A DNA stretch of 35,787 bases from Paenibacillus dendritiformis (GTDB lineage Bacteria > Bacillota > Bacilli > Paenibacillales > Paenibacillaceae), in assembly GCF_015845845.1 (NCBI RefSeq), contig NZ_LDIG01000063.1:1-35787 (forward strand). The letters run 5' to 3'. Under the pieces are notes generated by a model that saw only the letters and a list, made by a program, of their open reading frames with translations, was not told where the DNA came from and made no database searches. Made by a program: the position numbers and the translations under genes. How positions within the stretch are numbered: position 1 is the stretch's first letter; each line of letters begins with the position of its first letter. Shown one piece after another: positions 24,341 to 32,257 of the stretch.

Positions 24341-25152
24341 TCAGGAACGCAAGGAAGCGACTCCAAAAAAGATTTCGTCCATTTCCGTTTTAATTTTTTT
24401 CGTGATCGCCTGCTGTTCCTCTGCGGTGATTTCCTCTTTGGAATATCCGAATAAATAATTATTTAAATCGAACGCTTTGAGCCGGCACTTCGTATGAAAT
24501 ATGTTGTCTTGATATACATTGACATCGATCAGATCGAATTGCCGGATGATGCTGTCCTCAAGATAGTCTTGGATCGATCGGATATCATGATCGATAAATA
24601 ATTTGCGCCCATCGATATCACGCGTGAATCCCCGCACCCGGTAATCAATCGTCATAATGTCGGTATCGAAGGAATCGATCAAATAATTCAAGGCTTTCAA
24701 TGGCGAGATTTCGCCGCATGTGGCGACATCGATATCCGCTCTGAATGTGCTGATCCCTTCATTCGGATGATACTCGGGATACGTGTGGACCGTTATATGG
24801 CTTTTATCCAATTGCATGACCACCGCCTCGGGAAGAGGCTCGGGCATTTCATGGGATGATGTCCGGGGAACCTCGATCACCGGTCCCTCGGATACAAGCA
24901 TCGTCACGCTTGCTCCTTGAGGAACATAATCTTGTTTGGCGGTGTTCACGATATTTGCGCCAATCATCTCGGTTACGGTCTTCAATATCTCCGTCACCGG
25001 TCTGCATTATATTGTTCGTCGATATACTCGATATAAGCTTCGCGCTCTTCTTTGGTCTTGGTATAACAAATATCGTACATATTGAAGCTTAATGATTTTG
25101 TCAGATTGTTAAAGCCATGCAACTGGATGTGCCGCTGGGGAGTGACTGTCAT
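24341..25152 (-). pseudogene. speD: S-adenosylmethionine decarboxylase proenzyme, E. coli-type, frameshifted
   Basis: The gene starts at ATG 25152 behind AAAGGAG. Its first 53 codons give a perfect SpeD N-terminus ([20 protein letters not shown] and [20 protein letters not shown]) ending NADR, then a TGA. The rest continues in another frame from 24997: [20 protein letters not shown], the [20 protein letters not shown] core whose serine becomes the pyruvoyl group, and [20 protein letters not shown] with the active-site cysteine. Restoring one C (CGGCTGACG for CGGTGACG, near 24998) gives about 271 residues, close to the 264 of E. coli SpeD. The enzyme supplies decarboxylated SAM for spermidine synthesis. 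Everything else is intact, so this is either a recent mutation or a sequencing error. Confidence 0.85.
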
Positions 25153-25300
25153 AGTAGATGCTCCTTTGGATAATGAACGTTGACGCGGTCACGACGTGCC
25201 GCCAGACGGGAACTTACCTATTTGTTCACCGATTTCTTCAGTATCCCTCTTCGGCGCATATTGTTATACAAAATGACTACCTTATCAGAAGATTGCACAA

Positions 25301-25331
25301 GAAAAGGCTGCCGGATATGCTCCAGCAGCCT
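25301..25331 (-). terminator. Terminator of the FusB-type gene
   Basis: On the minus strand AGGCTGCTGGA (25331-25321) pairs with TCCGGCAGCCT (25315-25305), one G-T wobble, and TTTTCTTG follows. It sits 18 bases after the stop at 25349. Confidence 0.8.
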
Positions 25332-25348
25332 CTGTGTATTCGTTACGT

Positions 25349-26002
25349 TCAACCGAGAACGTTGCCTAGAAATTTTTCCAATGTTCCGACATCCGTAATG
25401 CTCTTGTTGCAGGCGTCGCTGTTCACGCATACATAGTTGCCGATTGCCTTGTAGTAATCAGGCGATGCGTTCGCCGGCTTCGATTTCGTTACCGCCGAGA
25501 ATAACGCGACCTCTTGATGCCGGTTGCACAAAAAGCACACGCTCTTCTTGTTCGTCGGGGTATATCTTCCTTCGATGCCCACTACCTGGCCGTTCAGATG
25601 GTACACAAAGAACATTCGATTCGTCGCGATGTCGATCCAGCCGACATAGGTGACATAGCGGAAATCGATGGCAGCCGCATCGGGAACCTTCAGCTTTTTG
25701 ATTTTGGGAAACAGCTTCCTGATCTGCTTTTCCGTCACGGGCGCAAATTCAGCCATGTACGGAACGAGCGATTCCAAATAGTTTTGGAATTCGGCTTTTT
25801 CATGCAGCGTCGAGATTTTCTCCAACGCTTGCTTTTGCGCCTCTTCCGCATTCGGGAACGCTTCGGCGATCTTGGTGAGCGCGCTGTATCTTACCGACTC
25901 CACGACTTTCGGATCGGTCACCGTGCTGCAGGCATGCTGCAGCAGATCGGTCTGCTTCTTAATCAGGTTATATTGATGGTTTCTAATAAATGGTTTCAAC
26001 AT
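25349..26002 (-). CDS. FusB/FusC-family elongation factor G-binding protein
   Basis: 217 residues, the family length. The N-terminal helical bundle (about 1-85, MLKPFIRNHQYNLIKKQTDL onward) and the C-terminal FBP_C domain with a four-residue zinc site are both visible: CFLCNRHQEVALFSA near 158-172 and YVCVNSDACNKSITDVGTLE near 188-207. The YVGWIDIATNRMFFVYHLNG and GIEGRYTP segments are characteristic. Members bind EF-G on the ribosome and release it from stalled, fusidic-acid-locked complexes; chromosomal copies are common in Bacillales and may or may not give resistance. It is a single-gene unit between speD and glnS with its own terminator. The start at 26002 has only a weak GGGGCT-type site. 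Confidence 0.88.
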   Translation of the reverse strand: MLKPFIRNHQYNLIKKQTDLLQHACSTVTDPKVVESVRYSALTKIAEAFPNAEEAQKQALEKISTLHEKAEFQNYLESLVPYMAEFAPVTEKQIRKLFPKIKKLKVPDAAAIDFRYVTYVGWIDIATNRMFFVYHLNGQVVGIEGRYTPTNKKSVCFLCNRHQEVALFSAVTKSKPANASPDYYKAIGNYVCVNSDACNKSITDVGTLEKFLGNVLG

Positions 26003-26264
26003 TGCTTTACAGCCCCTTATTTTTTAATGGAATGGAAATAAGGTGCAAAGCCCATCATTAGAAACGATATCAAGCTCACTCGGGCGACAATTCCTTATCA
26101 TCACTGTCCGCCCCATGCAAAGTATCGCCCCAATATCAGGCTTTGCATGAGTCGTTGCCGATTCCGGCAAACTGCTTTGCCATTTCTATCGACCTCCCTT
26201 GTGCTGTCCATTATAAGGGGAATACGGCCTGAACGGCAACTCCCTTTTTTTGCGGCCGAGCAGC

Positions 26265-27697
26265 TTATCTTTCCCTCTTCCATGAATCCTTGAGAGAGAC
26301 AATCCGGTTGAACACGCGTCTCTCCTCCATCGTATATTTCGTATCGAGACAGAAATAGCCGTGCCGCACGAACTGGTATTTTTCAGTAGCGGAAGCGTCC
26401 TTTAAGGCGGGCTCCAGCACGGCGTGCTTCATTTTGACGAGCGAATCAGGATGGAGCAGCTCTTCCCAGCAGTTCTCCGACTCCTTCAGCACGGCGGAAG
26501 GCCGCAGCAGCGTATCGTACAAATGAACCTCAGCCGGAATGCCATGCGCGGCAGACACCCAGTGAATCGTCGCTTTCACCTTTCTGGCGTTGAAGCCGGA
26601 TCCGCTCCTGGTCGCCGGATCATAGGTGCAGTGCAGCTCCTTGATCTCCCCCGTCGCCGCATCCTTCACCGCATGCTCGCACCGGATGAAGTACGCCCCC
26701 TTCAGCCGAACCTCCATTCCCGGAGAGAGCCGGCGAAAACCGGGAGCCGGGTGCTCCATGAAGTCTTCCTTCTCAATCCACAGCTCTCTGGCGAAGGGAA
26801 CTTCTCTGCTGCCCAATGCTTCATCTCCTTCTTTATTTTTAAGACGGAGCATTTCCGTCCGATCAGCTCGCGCAAATACCGCTTGCTTGTCACCATCCCG
26901 GACAGGCTTAAGCGGCCGAATTCCCGCTGCTTCGGCGGCTCGGAAGCTTCCAGCTCATGGAGTACCCATTCATACAGCGGACGATGGTCTTTGAACTCGG
27001 CGGAGCAGAAGGAATGAGTGATTCCTTCGATCCAATCCTGAATCGGGTGGGCAAAGTCATACATCGGATAGATGCACCAGTCCTTCCCTGTCCGATAGTG
27101 CTCCGCGTGCACGATGCGGTAGAGAACGGGGTCCCGCAGATTCAGGTTGGGCGAGGACATATCGATTTTGGCGCGAAGCACTTTGGAGGCTGTCGGGAAC
27201 TCTCCCTTCCGCATTCGTTCGAACAAGAGCAGGCTTTCCTCCACGGGCCGGTTGCGGAACGGGCTGTCTGTTCCCGGTTCGGTCAATGTCCCTCTGTACT
27301 CGGTTATTTGTTCGGGCGTCAGCTCGCAGACATAGGCTTTCCCCTTGCGAATCAGCTTGACGGCATACTCATAAAATTGTTCGGAATAGTCCGAACCGAA
27401 GTAGACCGGCGGTTCATATCCCAGCCACGCGATATCTTCCCGGATCGCTTCCACATACTTGATATCCTCCTTCAGCGGATTCGTGTCATCAAAGCGCAGA
27501 TGAAACGCCCCGTTATACTTGCTCGCAATTGAATGATTCACATGGATCGCATACGCGCTCCCGATATGCAGATACCCGTTCGGTTCCGAGGGAAATCTTG
27601 TGGCGACAGGTCTGTGATATTCCCCTTGCGCGTTATCATCCCGCACCAGCTTTTCCAAAAAATTTTCCGCTTCCGCCGTTTCCTTGCCAGGATTCAT
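26265..27697 (-). pseudogene. glnS: Glutaminyl-tRNA synthetase with an internal deletion
   Basis: The gene starts at ATG 27697 behind AAGGAGG. The catalytic half is intact: the HIGH motif in [39 protein letters not shown] text, [20 protein letters not shown] and the KMSKS-type [11 protein letters not shown] near residue 275. There the frame passes into unrelated residues. The anticodon-binding part resumes in a different frame with [40 protein letters not shown] and FNRIVSLKDSWKRER at the end. About 95 residues are missing between the halves (junction near 26855-26870) and the join is out of frame, so no functional enzyme is expected. Most Firmicutes make Gln-tRNA by GatCAB, so loss would be tolerable. 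An intact-looking glutamine T-box precedes it. Confidence 0.85.
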
Positions 27698-27740
27698 AAC
27701 AAAATACCTCCTTAAGTGATTTGCCTTTTCTTTATGCGGA

Positions 27741-28034
27741 AAATAAAAAAATCCCGCCTCCAAGACTGCTGTCTTGGGGACGAGATTTGCTGTCGCGGTG
27801 CCACCCCGGTTCGCCGATATATCGCTATATCCGCCTCATTAGGTACGGCACCCGCATCGGATGCTTATACCCTAGCTCTGTAACAGGAGCTCCTGTCGCA
27901 CCATCCCGGGATCCCGTTCCGATGCGCCGCTCAGAGGCTTGGTTCAACGAAGGGAATCCTGCTCCTTTTCAGCTTCCGGAGCTCTCTGTAAGGCTTCCTC
28001 ATTCATCTACTCTACTCTTCATCGCGTTTTTCAT
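27741..28034 (-). promoter_or_regulatory. T-box riboswitch leader of glnS (specifier CAA, glutamine)
   Basis: On the minus strand the leader shows the GATGAAGAGTAGAG start, stem I with AGAGAG and GCTGAAAAGGAGC, then GAACCAAGCCTCTGAGC. By comparison with known T-boxes this places specifier codon CAA (Gln) at 27941-27939. The T-box bulge GGGTGGCACCGCG is at 27806-27794. The terminator pairs 27786-27771 with 27766-27751 and ends in a T-run (27750-27741), and the antiterminator uses the T-box sequence. Uncharged tRNA-Gln would bind, stabilise the antiterminator and allow read-through into glnS. The leader looks complete although the gene behind it is broken. Confidence 0.9.
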
Positions 28035-28041
28035 TTGGTAC

Positions 28042-28070
28042 ATAGTATCATCAATCAGGAGGAAAGTAAA
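28042..28070 (-). promoter_or_regulatory. SigA-type promoter of the glnS T-box
   Basis: On the minus strand TTTACT (-35, 28070-28065), a 17-base spacer and TACTAT (-10, 28047-28042) would start transcription near 28034, at the expected 5' end of the T-box leader. Confidence 0.6.
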
Positions 28071-28116
28071 CATATAGCGGCGGCAAGCGGTTGCTCCCAA
28101 GCGATGTCACCCATCC

Positions 28117-28141
28117 AAAAAAAACCTGCTTGAGCAGCAGG
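28117..28141 (-). terminator. Terminator of the YjcZ-type gene
   Basis: On the minus strand CCTGCT (28141-28136) pairs with AGCAGG (28130-28125) across a 5-base loop and is followed by eight T residues. Confidence 0.8.
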
Positions 28142-28198
28142 GCACGAACAAGATGCTGTAGATCAGAAAGCCGTGATCGATACCGATCGCATTCTTGC

Positions 28199-28300
28199 TT
28201 ACGTCCATGCGCGAGAAACGATGACAAGAAGAATAAACAACACAAGAATTACTGCTGTTGACGTAAACCAGCCTCCGCAGACTGCACCCACTTCACTCAT
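28199..28300 (-). CDS. YjcZ-family sporulation miniprotein (33 aa)
   Basis: A 33-codon gene starting at ATG 28300 behind a strong GAGAGGAGG and ending at TAA 28199. The product begins MSEVGAVCGGWFTSTAVILV and finishes LFILLVIVSRAWT. This is the YjcZ/BhiYjcZ pattern: a short glycine-rich head, then one membrane helix with the LFILLVIV core ending near a tryptophan. Relatives are small spore-associated membrane proteins expressed in the mother cell; their exact job is not known. It is a monocistronic unit with its own terminator at 28117-28141, upstream of the glnS leader. It supports an endospore-forming host. Confidence 0.8.
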   Translation of the reverse strand: MSEVGAVCGGWFTSTAVILVLFILLVIVSRAWT

Positions 28301-28381
28301 TTGTTTATCCTCCTCTCATTTTGGCATACCTTCATCATATTAAGGCTGCTTCGGGATTCCTTTGGTTTTTACCTACCAAGC

Positions 28382-28423
28382 AAAAATAAAAAGATGCCTC
28401 TCCCGGTAAAAACGAGAGAGGCA
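28382..28423 (-). terminator. Minus-strand terminator behind the 55-codon ORF
   Basis: On the minus strand TGCCTCTC (28423-28416) pairs with GAGAGGCA (28402-28395) and is followed by a TCTTTTTATTTTTG tail. Confidence 0.75.
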
Positions 28424-28481
28424 CCACAGCCTGAATCTCTAATGACATATGGTATGCCGGGGCAACAACACTGGTTTCTTC

Positions 28482-28649
28482 TTACTCCGCAATCCAAAAA
28501 ATAAAATACTTCCCCAGCCGTTCATTCATCTGTTCATGCCTTGCTTGTGAATGGGGGAAAATATCGGTTAGCAATATGCCTGCGACAAGCGGAATGGAGA
28601 GATGCGGTTTGTCTAGGCAGCCTGTCCAGTCTATCGCCGCGCCACGCAT
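28482..28649 (-). CDS. Possible 55-aa protein, unrecognised
   Basis: A 55-codon frame from ATG 28649 to TAA 28482, followed 59 bases later by a good terminator on the same strand. The product begins MRGAAIDWTGCLDKPHLSIP and ends NERLGKYFIFWIAE, with a short hydrophobic piece in the middle (LVAGILLTDI). The weak point is the start: the nearest Shine-Dalgarno (GAGGAGAG) lies 19 bases upstream and instead suits an ATG at 28660 in another frame that stops after nine codons. A one-base shift could have split a slightly longer protein. I do not recognise it. Confidence 0.3.
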   Translation of the reverse strand: MRGAAIDWTGCLDKPHLSIPLVAGILLTDIFPHSQARHEQMNERLGKYFIFWIAE

Positions 28650-28785
28650 CCGAATTCCATGATTTCTCTCCTCTAACCCAAAGTAATTATAAGGTAGCGA
28701 ACGACTTCGTCTCTATCAACTTTATCCTCCCATTCTCCGAATTTGGGACGAATGGCCTCACAAGATTCCTGCAATTCTTTTTTTA

Positions 28786-29097
28786 TTGACGAGAAGTTTT
28801 AAGGAAAAAGAGGCTGCCATCGGGACACTGGATTGGTTGCGCAAACTGCTTCCTGTGATCAGTATAGTACTTGCATTCGGCGCACTCTGGTATACTTGGT
28901 ACAGATATCACGACATGGCGAATTCGCTTGCAGCACCCTGGTACGATTGGATACGGCTCGGATTCATCTCGCTTATGGGAATCTTGTGTCTGGCCGCTTC
29001 CATCTTATTGCTGCTTGGCCGCCCGTCCGGAATGGAAGTGTTTACGGACGGTTTGGAGATGGTTCCGCTTAAGCTGGTGTCCAATCTTGTTGTCTGA
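28786..29097 (+). CDS. Small two-helix membrane protein, possibly a frameshifted remnant
   Basis: 103 residues from a TTG at 28786 that has no ribosome site. Two hydrophobic helices are clear: about 19-38 (LPVISIVLAFGALWYTWYRY) and 56-78 (IRLGFISLMGILCLAASILL). They are followed by GRPSGMEVFTDGLEMVPLKL and a new hydrophobic run that is cut by the stop. Just after the stop, another frame continues with LIQGAIGEYMLNSALAAALA up to about 29180, so a one-base loss near 29095 may have ended the protein early. Both a true short gene and a remnant fit. I do not recognise a family. Confidence 0.4.
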   Translation: MTRSFKEKEAAIGTLDWLRKLLPVISIVLAFGALWYTWYRYHDMANSLAAPWYDWIRLGFISLMGILCLAASILLLLGRPSGMEVFTDGLEMVPLKLVSNLVV

Positions 29098-29274
29098 TTC
29101 AAGGAGCCATCGGCGAATATATGCTGAACTCCGCCCTTGCCGCAGCGTTGGCCTGGAGACGTACAGCAGTGAATTGGTAAGCATCGTTCACAGGGCATTA
29201 CGCAGGTAAGCGCCAGATTCACGCTCGCTTTCTCATCACAGAAAATTTCAGTCAAAAGCAGGTGTAAATGGACT

Positions 29275-29481
29275 ATGAATTCCGTTCCGATCGATCCTCA
29301 ACGCTGTCCGTTATGCGGACAACCCAATCATTGCGCGTATGCGGCCGGGCGGCCTCATACCGAATGCTGGTGCATGAAGCGCTCCGTTCCGCAGGAGCTG
29401 CTGGAGCAGATACCGGCGGAACAGCGCCGGACAGCATGCGTATGCGAAGAATGCGTCAAAGCCTTTGTCGAGAAAAATTAA
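29275..29481 (+). CDS. Cysteine-rich CWC-type zinc protein
   Basis: 68 residues from ATG at 29275, with AGGTG about 12 bases upstream. The protein shows CPLCGQPNHCAYA near 11-23, the diagnostic HTECWCMK near 29-36, and ACVCEECVKAFVEKN at the end. Six to seven cysteines plus histidines make one or two structural zinc sites. This matches the small cysteine-rich CWC family (Pfam Cys_rich_CWC), usually single genes of unknown role in bacteria. No operon partner is evident. Confidence 0.8.
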   Translation: MNSVPIDPQRCPLCGQPNHCAYAAGRPHTECWCMKRSVPQELLEQIPAEQRRTACVCEECVKAFVEKN

Positions 29482-29547
29482 AGATTGACATCGAGGGCGC
29501 TGCCATTTTATGATGAATGTATATTTTGGAAAAGGAGGTTGATGAAG

Positions 29548-29634
29548 ATGACATGGAATCAAGCTGCGCAACGGCAACCGCATATCGATTGGGAACAGTC
29601 TCTCGTCAGCCTCTACGGAGTGAGAACAAGATAA
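29548..29634 (+). CDS. 28-codon ORF with strong ribosome site ahead of GrpB
   Basis: ATG at 29548 stands nine bases after AAAGGAGG, the best ribosome site in this neighbourhood, and opens a 28-codon frame (MTWNQAAQRQPHIDWEQSLV, ending YGVRTR) stopping at 29634. The GrpB start at 29661 follows 26 bases later. It could be a leader peptide, a coupling peptide for GrpB, or the remains of another gene. No similarity is recognised. Confidence 0.35.
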   Translation: MTWNQAAQRQPHIDWEQSLVSLYGVRTR

Positions 29635-29660
29635 TCGGGCAATCCCCTCGCGGGGAGCTT

Positions 29661-30167
29661 ATGGTTGCGGAGTATAACGAGAAGTGGGATCAAATGTTCC
29701 GCGAGGAAGCACAAAAAATAAAAGAGATATTTGCGGATGAATTACTGGAGATTTATCATATCGGCAGCACCTCGGTTCCCGGGTTGAAGGCCAAACCGAT
29801 CATTGACATCATGCCTGTAGTCAAAGATATTGAAAAAATAGATTCGTTCAACCCGCAAATAGAAGGACTTGGCTACGAATGCATGGGTGAGTTCGGGATG
29901 ACGGGAAGACGCTATTTCAGAAAAGGCGGAGACAACCGCACCCATCATGTCCATGTCTTTCAGGCCGATAACAAGGAAGATATTCATCGCCATTTGGCGG
30001 TAAGGGACTATCTCCGATCCCATCCCGAGGCAGTCGAGCAATATGGAAATCTGAAAGCAAGCCTGGCGAATCAATTCCCCAACGACATTGAAGCGTATAT
30101 GGACGGGAAAGATGCGTTTGTGAAAGAACTAGAAAGAAAAGCGCTGCATCGGTATTGGAATCAATAG
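29661..30167 (+). CDS. GrpB family protein (UPF0157)
   Basis: 168 residues from ATG at 29661. A longer frame from 29517 is open, but the extra 48 residues are not GrpB-like, and the family begins exactly here (MVAEYNEKWDQMFREEAQKI). The nucleotidyltransferase-like fold shows YHIGSTSVPGLKAKPIIDIM near 28-47 with the GST and D-x-D type residues. It ends with HLAVRDYLRSHPEAVEQYGN and YMDGKDAFVKELERKAL. The family belongs to the nucleotidyltransferase superfamily, with some members linked to CoA or glutamate-related metabolism; the substrate is unknown. The start has GGGGAG only three bases away, which is tight. A terminator follows at 30224. Confidence 0.85.
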   Translation: MVAEYNEKWDQMFREEAQKIKEIFADELLEIYHIGSTSVPGLKAKPIIDIMPVVKDIEKIDSFNPQIEGLGYECMGEFGMTGRRYFRKGGDNRTHHVHVFQADNKEDIHRHLAVRDYLRSHPEAVEQYGNLKASLANQFPNDIEAYMDGKDAFVKELERKALHRYWNQ

Positions 30168-30223
30168 CAAACCGCCACATTGCCTGCAAATTAGCCATGA
30201 CGCGCCAAGCCGCCGACCTCATC

Positions 30224-30255
30224 AAGAGCCTGGGAGTCTTCCCAGGCTCTTCTTT
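30224..30255 (+). terminator. Terminator downstream of GrpB
   Basis: AAGAGCCTGGGA (30224-30235) and TCCCAGGCTCTT (30240-30251) form a perfect 12-bp stem with a 4-base loop, followed by CTTTG. Confidence 0.85.
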
Positions 30256-30382
30256 GCGGTCAACTTCCCCTGCCCTTCTATCCAACACTCCTCCAATCGG
30301 GTTTTTCGATGGGGCGTTTGTCCATTTCTGAGTAAAAATCTGCAAAGTTCACACACTAACCGCAATGGAGGAGGTTGACAGC

Positions 30383-30874
30383 ATGAATATCAAAGAAACC
30401 GATTTGCCCGGCATCGGTCATAAATACGAAATGGTAACGCAAAGCAGCGACAGACTGGTTATCGTCATCCATGATGACGGCCGGCGTGAAATGTACCATT
30501 TCGACAACCACGTTCAGGATGATTGCACATCGATAATTACGCTCGAGGATGAAGAAGCAAGGCAACTGGCGGCCATTGTCGGCGGAATGACTTACCGGCC
30601 GAAGGCATTGGAGACGATGGACGTCGCTTTAGAGGATCTGACGATTGAATGGTACCGCGTCGCGCCTGATGCTGCCTGCATCGGCAGCACGATCGGGGAC
30701 GCAAATATTCGTCAGACGGCGGGAGTGACGATTATTGCCGCCATCGAGAAAGGCGCCAAGCATATCAATCCCGGACCGGATTATACCTTTAAGGCAGACA
30801 CGATCCTTGTCGTTGCGGGCGAACGCCAGCAATTAAAGCAGTTGAAGCAACTGCTGCAAACCGGGAGACGTTAA
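30383..30874 (+). CDS. khtT: Regulatory subunit of a K+/H+ antiporter (KhtT-like)
   Basis: 163 residues from ATG at 30383 behind GGAGGAGG; an upstream start at 30365 overlaps that site. The N-terminal part begins MNIKETDLPGIGHKYEMVTQ, the KhtT hallmark, followed by VIVIHDDGRREMYHF. The C-terminal TrkA-C (RCK_C) domain spans about 85-160: IEWYRVAPDAACIGSTIGDA, GVTIIAAIEKG, NPGPDYTFKADTILVVAGER. This cytoplasmic subunit binds cyclic-di-AMP in B. subtilis and controls the KhtU pump. The khtU start follows two bases after its stop, so the pair is coupled. Confidence 0.92.
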   Translation: MNIKETDLPGIGHKYEMVTQSSDRLVIVIHDDGRREMYHFDNHVQDDCTSIITLEDEEARQLAAIVGGMTYRPKALETMDVALEDLTIEWYRVAPDAACIGSTIGDANIRQTAGVTIIAAIEKGAKHINPGPDYTFKADTILVVAGERQQLKQLKQLLQTGRR

Positions 30875-30876
30875 TT

Positions 30877-32097
30877 ATGGATCATCTCGTGCTGGAAATT
30901 GGACTTGCCGTCATTCTCATCGCCTTGGTTGGATTACTCGCGGCCGGCATTCGCACCTCGGTCATTCCTTTTTATATTTTGATCGGCATGGCCGTCGGCC
31001 CGCATGCGCCGCATATTGGCCCTCTGGACTTCCGGTTTATCGAGAGCGCGGAGATTATTGCGTTTATGGGACGGCTTGGCGTGCTTTTTCTGCTGTTCTA
31101 TTTGGGGTTGGAGTTTTCCATCGGCCGCTTGATGAAATCAGGCCGCTCCATCGTCATGGGCGGAACGATCTATATCCTTATTAACTTTACTTTAGGCTTG
31201 CTCTATGGGTGGGTCAACGGATTCCCTATTGAGGAAACGATGGTTATGGCCGGCATTACGACCATTTCATCCAGCGCGATTGTGGCGAAGGTGCTCGTCG
31301 ATCTGAAGCGAACGGCCAATCCCGAGACCGAGATGATTTTGGGAATCATCATGTTCGAAGACATTTTCCTGGCGGTATACATCTCCGTCCTGTCCGGGCT
31401 GGTCCTCAGCGACTCGTCCTCTGTCGGCGGCGTAATATTGTCAGCCTTGTATGCTCTGGGATTCATGCTTCTCTTGCTGATTGCAGGACGCTCAGCTGCG
31501 CCTCTTCTGAATAAGGTCTTCAACATCCGTTCGAATGAATTGTTCTTGCTGCTTGTATTCGGCTTCTTATTCCTCGTGGCCGGGTTCTCGGAGACGATTC
31601 ACGTAGCCGAGGCGATCGGCGCGCTGCTGACCGGGCTCATACTCGCTGAGACGATGCACATGAAACGAATCGAGCAGTTGATTTTGCCGTTCCGTGATTT
31701 CTTCGGCGCCTTGTTCTTCTTCAGCTTCGGACTGACCATCGTTCCTTCTGCGCTTGGCGGAGCCTTGTGGCTGTCGCTCGGCGCCGTCGCGGTAACCTTG
31801 TTCGGCAACTTCCTTGCCGGCATGCTTGCGGGCAAGAGCGCGGGCTTGTCGCCCAAGGCGTCGGCCAATATCGGGCTGACCATCGTTTCCCGCGGCGAGT
31901 TCTCCATCATTATGGCGAATCTCGGCAAAACCGGCGGACTGCTTGAGCTGCTCCAGCCCTTCGCCGCGCTGTACGTCCTCATCCTCGCCATTTTGGGGCC
32001 GCTGTTGACGAAGGAATCCCGGCTCATTTTCAGAAGCTTGAACAAAATTTTTCGCTGGGAAAAAAGCAAAGGAAGCGTTCACGAACGGGCCGAATAA
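30877..32097 (+). CDS. khtU: K+/H+ antiporter, CPA2 family (KhtU-like)
   Basis: 406 residues with about 12-13 membrane segments. The CPA2 core motif is seen in ITTISSSAIVAKVLVDL near 128-144 and an acidic ion-site region in MFEDIFLAVYISVLSG near 160-175. GFSETIHVAEAIGALLTGLI and RDFFGALFFFSFGLTIVPSA complete the family signature; the C-tail is short and basic. KhtU exports potassium in exchange for protons and works with KhtT. Two-base spacing to khtT shows a bicistronic operon. Downstream, GGCCGC and GCGGCC arms (32101-32147) might form a weak long hairpin, but no clear terminator is seen. Confidence 0.92.
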   Translation: MDHLVLEIGLAVILIALVGLLAAGIRTSVIPFYILIGMAVGPHAPHIGPLDFRFIESAEIIAFMGRLGVLFLLFYLGLEFSIGRLMKSGRSIVMGGTIYILINFTLGLLYGWVNGFPIEETMVMAGITTISSSAIVAKVLVDLKRTANPETEMILGIIMFEDIFLAVYISVLSGLVLSDSSSVGGVILSALYALGFMLLLLIAGRSAAPLLNKVFNIRSNELFLLLVFGFLFLVAGFSETIHVAEAIGALLTGLILAETMHMKRIEQLILPFRDFFGALFFFSFGLTIVPSALGGALWLSLGAVAVTLFGNFLAGMLAGKSAGLSPKASANIGLTIVSRGEFSIIMANLGKTGGLLELLQPFAALYVLILAILGPLLTKESRLIFRSLNKIFRWEKSKGSVHERAE

Positions 32098-32235
32098 TTC
32101 GGCCGCAAGAGAGCGGCTTACGCTGGCGGCAAAGCGGATTCGCGGCCGATTTGTGAAGGAGCAACATTGTTATCCGGCGGCTACATGACGGCGAGCATGA
32201 AAAAAGGTTTCTGTAGACCCACTCGCCTTTCGTTT

Positions 32236-32257
32236 GTTATTGTATATGAACAATAAC
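32236..32257. promoter_or_regulatory. Operator-like inverted repeat at the CDF gene start
   Basis: GTTATTGT (32236-32243) and ACAATAAC (32250-32257) form a perfect 8-6-8 dyad. The first possible start codon (ATG 32246) lies in its spacer. Metal-responsive repressors of the ArsR or MarR type bind dyads of this size, but no regulator is encoded nearby. Confidence 0.45.

Larger units (their letters stand above)
28301..28785. other. Gene-poor stretch with a terminator and one doubtful small ORF
   Basis: 485 bases. The first part is the upstream region of the YjcZ-type gene (28301-28380). A minus-strand terminator at 28382-28423 implies a minus-strand transcript from further right, and a 55-codon frame at 28482-28649 is the only candidate. 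The remainder (28650-28785) is AT-rich with no recognised feature. Confidence 0.5.

Noticed and set aside
26101..26283. 60-codon minus-strand frame between FusB and glnS
   Set aside because: No ribosome site, no recognisable composition, overlaps the glnS end.
28021..28198. 64-codon minus-strand frame over the YjcZ-type gene and T-box promoter
   Set aside because: It is an out-of-frame reading of the YjcZ gene that continues through its terminator.
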